Of a stretch of DNA of 64,000 bases, positions 43,501-50,125 are shown in pieces. Each line of letters begins with the position of its first letter. Position 1 is the stretch's first letter. The stretch comes from CAXBMB01 sp052078155. GTDB taxonomy: Bacteria; Pseudomonadota; Alphaproteobacteria; Kiloniellales; DSM-21159. The notes under the pieces are model-generated. The model did not search any database. It saw nothing but the letters and a program-made list of their open reading frames with translations, and had not been told where the DNA came from. The stretch lies in assembly GCA_052078155.1 (NCBI GenBank), contig JBQJBP010000001.1, positions 1,612,001 to 1,676,000 on the forward strand, read 5' to 3'. Position numbers and translations under genes: made by a program.

Positions 43501-43821
43501 GTCGATCCCGTCGACCAGCGCCTCGAGCAGCCATTGCCCGGTTCCGACCCAGACCGGCAACTCTTCATCAGGTTTGAGCTGAAGATCTCCCAACAGGCGG
43601 TGAACCTCTTTCAGGTCCAACCCATCGCGATGGAGACGTCGCTGAAATACCTGCCAGTCCCCCTGGGCCACGCTGTCACACCAGAGTCGCAGGCGCGTAT
43701 CAGCAAGGGAGCGGTCGGGGCCTCCTGCCTTCTCTTCAGCTGGGGCCAGAGCTTGATACTGTCCGGAAAGGCGCTCATCCAGGGTTGCAGCCCGGGCTGC
43801 CATCAGTCGCCAATCCAGCAT
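40597..43821 (-). CDS. lanM: Class II lanthipeptide synthetase LanM, CCG-type
   Basis: A 1074-residue bifunctional enzyme. The N-terminal dehydratase half phosphorylates and eliminates Ser/Thr; it has the kinase-like WLYKPRDLALDAAWH, SDMHMENIRV and VIDLETLLQPD. The C-terminal cyclase half, about 400 residues, is LanC-like with HGAAGIGHALLLL, the first zinc ligand Cys946 in QWCHGAGGIALS, and Cys991-Cys992-Gly in HLCCGTTGRI. Standard LanMs have Cys-His-Gly here; the Cys-Cys-Gly version with three cysteine ligands is that of ProcM, which acts on many unrelated substrates. The ATG at 43821 is chosen (TAGAGGA six bases before it) over a TTG at 43866. The multi-core precursor is divergent, beyond a GNAT-like gene. 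Confidence 0.93.
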   Translation of the reverse strand: MLDWRLMAARAATLDERLSGQYQALAPAEEKAGGPDRSLADTRLRLWCDSVAQGDWQVFQRRLHRDGLDLKEVHRLLGDLQLKPDEELPVWVGTGQWLLEALVDGIDPQGVELPSDWLEEEAFADLLWPVVQQARIQRDCGDAKGSPATYLKHVTAKALLDLDRVLLSQLSQLAGLTLFESFNFYRLTDPEPLSGAPEGRGIYLAFVEALRAGPLVNLVDQKPVLLRLLAVSVDQWIENTRLFLMRLEADSLALERRHSRSSPPEQVVSVKGGLSDPHFGGQCVFQIAFQSGERWLYKPRDLALDAAWHGLLGWLSQQTEDGEGAFALPAVQPLCREGYGWLPFVPHDLDLSVNQVPAYFTALGQVLAVMELLSGSDMHMENIRVADGLPVVIDLETLLQPDLKGRPASAPELEAERAVTRELLDTVLRVGLLPEWLPVGGAMMGMSGLSPKSEQGYTAWRLQSLNRDDLSEDRVRVEEDSPSLLPLVDGQEIKLSDQVEHLISGYDRSVDLLVANKSDLLSDGGPLSDFADQKVRVVVRPTLRYGALRQAATWPANQSDGVQWSLRFEDLGRAFVYDRPEDPMWPLFKAERLALSRMDIPVLQTSSSASGLQVDGHELELEDSLFEDPAFDTLVARLARMESRRAENQAIIRQTAFDPQDSNFDHRNWPQKVADFQPAEAEKLAFSLAEHLATQAQHQKQSLAWLAANALDDGSALKLGPLPDNLYEGQMGPALFLAACYAVNKDEKWRDLALDSLAATQLRISSPEGARQLCQQIGIGGFAGLGSLVYGFCQLARLLEKPDLLVDARRAAMALDARTIASDRMLDIVGGAAGACLALLALEQATGETEWLGRAQLCGLRLLEAWQEQEPEGWRGAGDAPLTGFSHGAAGIGHALLLLYNRTGQSLFRQAAERGFAWEEQQFNPERKNWPDLRQPEKPVYLCQWCHGAGGIALSRVTARQLSQTKSLDEGLSAAIDRLLEYPDAGPDHLCCGTTGRIAMISYLSRAMQNDQLRAEAQARMSAFLARVDRLDQLLIGLPEPKWRLGFMQGFSGIGYFLLQEAHPGLLPDVLLLQ

Positions 43822-44052
43822 GAAATCCTCTAAGCAGGAAACTCTCTTCGGCCGTTTTCTCGCCAAAGTTCCGGGTTCATCTTTTTCTTTTGCGGCAGTT
43901 CAGACAAGAGAATTTCAGGTGCCAGCGATTACATTTTTGTCAGGCCGGGTGCTTTTTGCCGCCTGATCTGGCAAAGAGGATGAGGTCAGCTATCTGGCCA
44001 ACCTCGTTTTCCGGGCCGCAAACAGCCCAACCGGACTTTTGGGTTTTCCTCC

Positions 44053-45033
44053 ATGCAGTTACAAAGAGAACATCCCGAGGCCTTTGATGAGTTGTTCCGC
44101 TTCATGGACACCCATGGCGGGGACATGGGCCGCTTTGTGGTTGAAGAACCGGATCGTTTCAAAGAACACCTGAAAGAAGGACGCGTTCTCTCCACAGGCC
44201 GGGACCAGGGCGTGACCTGCGTCATCCTGATAACCCAACGGTCCTTGCTGTCAGAACCCGGACGGATGCTCTTCCCGAAGATTTTCCGCACAGATGCCCC
44301 AAGTCGGCCCGATGCAACGCAGTTTCAGATACAGAAAGCCCTGATCACCTATTGCCAACAACAGGCTTCAGCGGACCCGCGCACCCTGATCTTTCATGGC
44401 ATCGAGGACGGCAGTCAGGAAGAGGACTGGCTGAAATCTCTGGGCTGTTATCTGCACCGGCGCCTATTGGGCTACGCCATCGCCCCCGAACCGGGCATTG
44501 ACCAGATTTTGTCTGAACTGCCCTTTGTTAAACGCGCTGCCAAACGCGGGTATGAGGTTCGGCAAACCAGTCAGAAGGAAGTGACGTCCAGACCTGAAAT
44601 CGGGCAGCGGATGATTGATCTGCACAATCGCCTGTTTGATCCGCGCGGTGGCGGTGACAGGATCGACGAAGAGATTTTGCAGCGCAATCTAAGCCTCTCG
44701 GTGTTTCGTCACCTGTTGCTATGGAAGGGCGAGGAGATCGTTGGACTGTGCGGCTGCGTTGTTGAAGAAGATGGGCAGTCCGTCAATGCCCTCTATGTGG
44801 ATGAGATACTGATTGACCGGTCGCACTGGGGCAGCGGAGCCTCAGATTTGCTGGGCAGCGCCGCCATTGCTCTGGCAGCAGACCTCGGCTCGCCGCGCCT
44901 CCACTGCTTTATCGAAGAAACAAACCACCCTTCCCGTCGCCTTGTTGAGCGCCTGGGCCTGACGGAAGAAAGCACTGAAGGGATCTACCATTTCAGGATC
45001 CCCGCATCGGACCCCCGCGATCTGCTGACCTGA
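44053..45033 (+). CDS. GNAT-like acyltransferase at the lanthipeptide locus
   Basis: A 326-residue protein with a C-terminal GNAT fold (about residues 180-320). The strand ALYVDEILIDRSHWGSG precedes an acetyl-CoA loop of the form GSGASDLLGSAAIALA, then IEETNHPSRRLVERLGL as in the N-acyltransferase C-terminus. The N-terminal 170 residues have no recognised domain but may be a second, degenerate GNAT-like half. It lies between the divergent lanM and the precursor gene, on the same strand as the precursor (219 bases upstream). It could acylate the peptide products, which is inference. Confidence 0.65.
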   Translation: MQLQREHPEAFDELFRFMDTHGGDMGRFVVEEPDRFKEHLKEGRVLSTGRDQGVTCVILITQRSLLSEPGRMLFPKIFRTDAPSRPDATQFQIQKALITYCQQQASADPRTLIFHGIEDGSQEEDWLKSLGCYLHRRLLGYAIAPEPGIDQILSELPFVKRAAKRGYEVRQTSQKEVTSRPEIGQRMIDLHNRLFDPRGGGDRIDEEILQRNLSLSVFRHLLLWKGEEIVGLCGCVVEEDGQSVNALYVDEILIDRSHWGSGASDLLGSAAIALAADLGSPRLHCFIEETNHPSRRLVERLGLTEESTEGIYHFRIPASDPRDLLT

Positions 45034-45147
45034 CCTCAGAGATCATTAAGAAACGGCAACCCGCCCTTACAATCTTACCGGTTGGTCATAAGCCCCACCA
45101 CCAGCATTAAAAATCTGCAACAAGTCTATACAATTTATGCCCGTATC

Positions 45148-45177
45148 TTGACCCGCGTTTCCAAGGGTCTTTATGGT
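45148..45177 (+). promoter_or_regulatory. Candidate promoter of the precursor gene
   Basis: TTGACC (45148-45153) and TATGGT (45172-45177) are spaced by 18 bases, about 75 bases before the start codon. A second TATAAG lies near 45187. Judged from consensus only. Confidence 0.3.
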
Positions 45178-45252
45178 GACTAATGGTATAAGAGTTAAGC
45201 AATAAGCCCCTAACCGGTCACAAACATATTTATCATTTCAGGAGCAGGCACC

Positions 45253-46623
45253 GTGCAGAAGAAGCAAGCTAAGACCTCTTCACAGAAACTAAGAGACCTT
45301 TGGGCTCAAAGCGGAGGTGATCTTTCCTCCTTGGCCAAGGTAGACAGTCATCTGGCAAAAGCGAACCAATGCAAGGCCGTCCCTGCACCTGTGGCTGAAG
45401 ACACCCTTCAGGCCACAAACGTGACCACCAAACTGGGCTTCTGTGAAAACGCTCTGGACCTGAGCGACAGCAAAAACCCCACCGTCAAAGGCTGGGGCTG
45501 CAGCGCACCGGAACTGGAAGCGACCGCTGCACCTACCTGGACCTGCCGCAGCACGGATCTGGTCGCAACAATGGCGACAACACGTCTGGGCGTCTGCGAA
45601 AAAGCCATCGACCTGAGCGACAGCAAAAACCCCACCGTCAAAGGATGGGGCTGCAGCGCACCGGAACTGGAAGCAACTGCTGCACCTACCTGGACCTGCC
45701 GCAGCACGGATCTGGACGCCAGCAATGTCACCACAAAACTGGGCTTCTGTGAAAACGCTATCGACCTGAGCGACAGCAAAAACCCCACCGTCAAAGGATG
45801 GGGCTGCAGCGCACCGGAACTGGAAGCAACTGCTGCCCCCACCTGGACCTGCCGCAGTACGGATCTGGACGCAACAATGGCGACAACACGTCTGGGCGTC
45901 TGCGAAAAAGCCATCGACCTGAGTGACAGCAAAAATCCCACCGTCAAAGGATGGGGCTGCAGCGCACCGGAACTGGAAGCAACTGCTGCACCGACATGGA
46001 CCTGCCGCAGCACGGAACTGGAATCAACCGCTGCCCCCACCTGGACCTGCCGCAGCAACAGCCTCGACGCCAGCCATATGCCAACCTCTGCGCCCGCAAA
46101 TGGCAGCTGCAGTGCCCCGGAACTGGAAGCCACAGCCGCCCCGACCTGGACCTGTCGCAGCACCGAGCTGGAGGCCAGCAACGTCACAACCAAGCTGGGC
46201 TTCTGTGAAAACTCAATTGACCTGAGTGACAGCCGGCGGCCCAGCATTACCAACCCTATGGGCTGTGTGTCGTCTGAACTGGAAGCCACAGCCGCTCCGA
46301 CCTGGACCTGCCGCAGCACCGAGCTGGAGGCCAGCAACGTCACAACCAAGCTGGGCTTCTGTGAGAATTCAGTTGAACTGAGCAACACCCGTCAGCCCAG
46401 CGTGACCAAACCGATGGGCTGTCGGTCAACTGAGCTGGAAGCTACCTCAACGCCGACCTGGGCCTGCCTTGGTTCAGAGCTGGAAGCCAGCAATGTCACG
46501 ACAAAGCTGGGTTTTTGCGCCCCTGAGGAGTTTGTGGCCAGTGCAATGCCGACCCCTGCCTGTCCCGGCAGGGAACTGAGCGCAACAACTCTGCCGTCCG
46601 CCTACTGCACAAGACTAGGCTGA
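45253..46623 (+). CDS. Multi-core lanthipeptide precursor candidate (24 Ser/Thr...Cys units)
   Basis: A 456-residue protein with no homologue that I recognise. Residues 1-54 look like a leader (charged, with SGG at 20-22). From residue 55 on, 24 units each start with Ser or Thr, end with one Cys (Cys64, 83, 98, 115 ... 437, 452), and are preceded by separators ELEA, DLDA, DLVA, IDL or VEL. Cores fall into classes: TNVTTKLGFC or SNVTTKLGFC, TMATTRLGVC, SDSKNPTVKGWGC, TAAPTWTC, and variants near the end such as SAMPTPAC and TTLPSAYC. The first 200 residues repeat with a 51-residue period (three cores each). Every core has the Ser/Thr and Cys needed for one (methyl)lanthionine ring, matching the LanM encoded nearby. 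The GTG start is supported by AGGAG eight bases upstream; a terminator follows. Confidence 0.85.
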   Translation: MQKKQAKTSSQKLRDLWAQSGGDLSSLAKVDSHLAKANQCKAVPAPVAEDTLQATNVTTKLGFCENALDLSDSKNPTVKGWGCSAPELEATAAPTWTCRSTDLVATMATTRLGVCEKAIDLSDSKNPTVKGWGCSAPELEATAAPTWTCRSTDLDASNVTTKLGFCENAIDLSDSKNPTVKGWGCSAPELEATAAPTWTCRSTDLDATMATTRLGVCEKAIDLSDSKNPTVKGWGCSAPELEATAAPTWTCRSTELESTAAPTWTCRSNSLDASHMPTSAPANGSCSAPELEATAAPTWTCRSTELEASNVTTKLGFCENSIDLSDSRRPSITNPMGCVSSELEATAAPTWTCRSTELEASNVTTKLGFCENSVELSNTRQPSVTKPMGCRSTELEATSTPTWACLGSELEASNVTTKLGFCAPEEFVASAMPTPACPGRELSATTLPSAYCTRLG

Positions 46624-46656
46624 GCAGAAACAAAGCCAACTGGCTGCTGAAACGGA

Positions 46657-46690
46657 CAAAAGGGGAGCGATCCAATCGCTCCCCTTTTCC
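46657..46690 (+). terminator. Rho-independent terminator of the precursor gene
   Basis: A perfect stem GGGGAGCGAT/ATCGCTCCCC with a three-base loop and flanking AAAA/TTTT, about 35 bases after the precursor stop. It may also serve serA on the other strand. Confidence 0.92.
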
Positions 46691-46797
46691 TTGGGAGGGC
46701 TGTGGTGTCCCTCACCCCTCCATCCCTCAGCCGCTTTTCCCCATCGGTTCCTGAATGCGACCGGAAAAAACGGCTCAGCCTGTACCTTAAACGACCG

Positions 46798-48381
46798 CTA
46801 GAAGGCCAGATACTGCGCGCGCTTAACCTGCGGCAAAGCGGTGATGCGGGTCATGACTTCAGCAGCGGGCTCTGCGTCCAGTTCGATCAGGGCGATGGCC
46901 TGACCGCCCTGGCTGGCTCGCCCCAGGTGGAAGGTGGCGATGTTCAGTTCGGATTCCCCCAGCACACCGCCCAGGGCACCGATGACACCGGGTGTGTCTT
47001 CGTTGGTCAGATAGAGCATGTGCTGCCCCAGTTCCGCCTCCACCTGGATATCCTTGATCTCCACAACCCGGGGCTTGTCGCCGCCAAAGAGGGTCCCGGC
47101 CACCGTGCGGACCTGGCTGTCCGTTTCCACCCGCAGGCGGATCAAGGTCTGGTAGTCGCAATCCCGCTCAAACTTGGTTTCCGCCACTTCAATGTCCCGC
47201 TCACGGGCAATGATCTGGGCGTTGACCATGTTGACACTTTCCAGGGCCGGACTCATCAGCCCCACCAAAGCGGCCTGGGTCAGCGGACGGCAGTTCATTT
47301 CAGCCACATGGCCTTCATACTCGATGGTGACCTTCTTGAGGCCAGAGCGGGTCAACTGCCCGACAAAGGACCCCAGCTGATCTGCCAGCTTCATGTAGGG
47401 GCCCAGGTGTTTGGCATCTTCGGCCGACAAAGAGGGCATGTTGATGGCGTTGGTTACGGCCCCGGTCAGCAGGAAGTCTGCCATCTGCTCTGCCACCTGA
47501 ACGGCGACCTTTTCCTGTGCTTCTGACGTGGAGGCCCCCAGATGCGGGGTGCAAACCACATTATCCATGCCGAAGAGCGGGTTGTCCTTGGCCGGTTCAA
47601 CTTCGTAAACATCCAGCGCGGCACCTGCCACCTGACCACTTTCCAGGGCGCTTTTCAGGTCGGCTTCCACCACCAGCCCCCCACGGGCGCAATTGATGAT
47701 CCGAACGCCCTTTTTGCACTTGGCCAGAGCCGCTGCATTGATGATGCCGCGCGTCTGGTCATTGGCGGGCACGTGCAGGGTGATGAAGTCTGCGTCTGCC
47801 AGCAGTTCATCCAGCTCCACCTTTTCCACACCCAAATCATCGGCCCTGTCCGGGGAAAGGAAGGGATCGTAGGCTTTGACCTTCATCTTCAGGCCCAGAG
47901 CCCGGTTGCAAACGATGGAGCCGATGTTACCGCAGCCGATCACGCCCAGGGTTTTCCCGGTGATCTCTACCCCCATGAAACGGGATTTCTCCCACTTGCC
48001 TGCCTGGGTAGAGGCGTCCGCCGCCGGGATCTGACGGGCCAGAGACAGCATCAAGGTGATGGCGTGTTCTGCTGTGGTCACGGCGTTGCCGAAGGGGGTG
48101 TTCATCACCACCACGCCCTGGGCAGATGCCACTTTCAGGTCAATGTTGTCGACACCAATCCCGGCCCGGCCAACCACCTTGAGGTTTCCTTCAGCGCCAG
48201 CCACCAGAGCAGCCTCGGTCATTTTTGTGGCAGAGCGCACGGCAACACCGTCGAACTCGCCAGCGCGGGCAATCAGTTCTTCCGGAGACAGGCCGACAGC
48301 CGTTTCCACCTCAACACCCCGCTGAGCAAACAACTCAGCAGCCAGCGGGCTCATTTTATCGGCAATCAGTACTTTGGGCAT
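46798..48381 (-). CDS. serA: D-3-phosphoglycerate dehydrogenase
   Basis: A 527-residue long-form (type I) enzyme catalysing the first step of serine synthesis. The N-terminal half has VGRAGIGVDNIDL, the NAD loop GVIGCGNIGSIVCNRA, catalytic INCARGGLV, and the active histidine in CTPHLGASTSEAQ. An intervening ASB-type domain follows, then a C-terminal ACT domain (YLTNEDTPGVIGALGGVLGE) that in some homologues binds serine. The ATG at 48381 is chosen; the longer frame overlaps serC. Ninety-four bases downstream of serC, probable operon. Confidence 0.95.
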   Translation of the reverse strand: MPKVLIADKMSPLAAELFAQRGVEVETAVGLSPEELIARAGEFDGVAVRSATKMTEAALVAGAEGNLKVVGRAGIGVDNIDLKVASAQGVVVMNTPFGNAVTTAEHAITLMLSLARQIPAADASTQAGKWEKSRFMGVEITGKTLGVIGCGNIGSIVCNRALGLKMKVKAYDPFLSPDRADDLGVEKVELDELLADADFITLHVPANDQTRGIINAAALAKCKKGVRIINCARGGLVVEADLKSALESGQVAGAALDVYEVEPAKDNPLFGMDNVVCTPHLGASTSEAQEKVAVQVAEQMADFLLTGAVTNAINMPSLSAEDAKHLGPYMKLADQLGSFVGQLTRSGLKKVTIEYEGHVAEMNCRPLTQAALVGLMSPALESVNMVNAQIIARERDIEVAETKFERDCDYQTLIRLRVETDSQVRTVAGTLFGGDKPRVVEIKDIQVEAELGQHMLYLTNEDTPGVIGALGGVLGESELNIATFHLGRASQGGQAIALIELDAEPAAEVMTRITALPQVKRAQYLAF

Positions 48382-48475
48382 TGTCTTGTCTTTCCAGTCA
48401 GCGGCGACAGTCTGTCGGCCATTCTGTTGATCTGTCATTCCAGTGAAGCACTGGTCATAGGGAGCGGGTCGGAGA

Positions 48476-49651
48476 TCAGGCTTCAGCCCTGACCTGTGCG
48501 AAAGCCCAGTCCAGCCAGGGCAGCAAAGCCGCCATGTCGTCAGGCTCGACCGTGCCACCGCCCCACAAGCGCAGGCCCGCCGGGGCATCGCGGTAACCGT
48601 TGATGTCGTAGGCAACGCCTTCAGCTTCCAAGAGAGCCGCCATGGCTTTGGGCACAGCGGCCTGGGCTTTGTCGTCCAGAGCCAGGAACCAGGGGTCGAC
48701 AATCTTCAGGCAAATGGAGGTGGAGGAGCGATGGGCTGGATTTTCTGCCAGGAAGTCCACCCAGCTGGTTCCAGCGGCCCAGGCTTCCACCGCCTTCAAG
48801 CTGGCCTGACTGCGCGCTTTCAAAGCCGACAGTCCGCCGATGCTTTCGGCCCATTTCAGTCCGTCCAGCGCATCTTCCACAGCCAGCATGGACGGCGTGT
48901 TAATGGTCGCCCCCTGGAAAATCGATTCATTGAGTTTGCCGCCTTTTGTCAGGCGGAAGATTTTCGGCAGGGGTCGGTCCGGGGCGTAGCTCTCCAGCCG
49001 AGTGACGGCCCGGGGGCTGAGCGCCAGCATGCCATGGGCAGCCTCTCCCCCCAGGACCTTCTGCCAGGACCAGGTCACCACATCCAGTTTGTCGTAGTCC
49101 AGGTCCATGGCAAAAGCCGCAGAGGTGGCATCACAAATGACCAGCCCTTCCCGGTCGGCAGCGATGAAGTTCGCGTCTTCAACGCAGACACCAGACGTTG
49201 TTCCGTTCCAGGTGAACACCAGATCCCGCGCCGGGTCGATCTGTGCCAGATCAGGCAGCTGTCCGTAGGGCGCGTCAAACTGTCGGACATCTTCCAGCTT
49301 CAGTTGCTTGAGCACATCGCTCACCCAACCGGACCCGAAGGATTCCCAGGCGAGCATATCCACACCGCGGGCCCCCAGCAGAGACCAGAGTGCCAGTTCC
49401 ACCGCCCCGGTATCCGAGGCAGGCACAATGGCCAGACGCCAGTCGTCGGGTAAGCCCAGAATGGCTTTCGACCGGGTGATCACCTCCGCCAGCTTTGCTT
49501 TGCCTTCCTTGGCACGGTGGGAGCGGGAGAGAAAAGCATCGGCCAGAACCGCTGGCGACCAGCCCGGCCGTTTGGCACAGGGACCTGAAGAGAAGTTCGG
49601 GTTAGCAGGCCGCAGGTCGGGCTTTGGTGATATATCGTGAGAAATACTCAT
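48476..49651 (-). CDS. serC: Phosphoserine aminotransferase
   Basis: A 391-residue class V PLP aminotransferase converting 3-phosphohydroxypyruvate to phosphoserine. Landmarks are the N-terminal NPNFSSGPCAKRPGW, SHRAKEGKAKLAEV, ASDTGAVELALW, the TWNGTTSGV segment, DATSAAFAMDLDYDKLD, and the Schiff-base lysine in TWSWQKVLGGEAAHG. This is the alphaproteobacterial type of about 390 residues, not the E. coli type of 360. The ATG at 49651 is preferred over a TTG at 49660. It lies upstream of serA, so both first steps of serine synthesis are coupled. Confidence 0.93.
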   Translation of the reverse strand: MSISHDISPKPDLRPANPNFSSGPCAKRPGWSPAVLADAFLSRSHRAKEGKAKLAEVITRSKAILGLPDDWRLAIVPASDTGAVELALWSLLGARGVDMLAWESFGSGWVSDVLKQLKLEDVRQFDAPYGQLPDLAQIDPARDLVFTWNGTTSGVCVEDANFIAADREGLVICDATSAAFAMDLDYDKLDVVTWSWQKVLGGEAAHGMLALSPRAVTRLESYAPDRPLPKIFRLTKGGKLNESIFQGATINTPSMLAVEDALDGLKWAESIGGLSALKARSQASLKAVEAWAAGTSWVDFLAENPAHRSSTSICLKIVDPWFLALDDKAQAAVPKAMAALLEAEGVAYDINGYRDAPAGLRLWGGGTVEPDDMAALLPWLDWAFAQVRAEA

Positions 49652-50125
49652 TTCTCTCAAGCTCCAGAAACAGGTTACTCGCCTTGAATAGGCTGTATTC
49701 CGGGAATTTATTCAGAGACACATAAACGGTCAATGAGAGAAAAACTCACATAAAAATGGAAAATTACTGACAGCAAGCCCTTCAAAAGCGACCCTTCTTT
49801 ATCGATCCGCGCCTGCAAAACGGCGGTATCCAAGGCCATTCACCCCAGGTCACACCGGGGGGCATCGAAGCACGGCTGGCTATTCTCCCGGTCCGGCGCG
49901 TAGAAATTGCGTCTCCGGCAAGGTTGAGAAAGAATGACAGCGACAGCTTGTCGCAACTTCCGGCTTCCTGGCCGTTTGCGGTTGAGAAAATCGGAAAATT
50001 CACCCCTAAAGAGTTTGTCGTCCCCGGTTTTTGGCCGAGCAGCACAGATCCAGGAACGACTGCACCTTTCCGCCCCGTCACGAACGCACCTGCCCCTTCT
50101 TTCAAGGAAACAGAGAGGACGATTG
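49652..50125. other. Intergenic region between serC and the SLC13 permease
   Basis: 474 bases. It should hold divergent promoters for the serCA operon and the permease. Only overlapping spurious open frames are present; no repeat element or hairpin terminator was seen. Confidence 0.45.

Noticed and set aside
45408..46388. Minus-strand open frame (326 residues) with repeats such as VLRQVQVGAAVASSS
   Set aside because: It is the antisense of the multi-core precursor; its repeats merely mirror the sense repeats, and it lacks a ribosome binding site and plausible composition.
45415..46620. Direct repeats that might look like a CRISPR array
   Set aside because: The repeats are in frame, coding and contiguous, with no unique spacers of uniform length; no cas genes are near.
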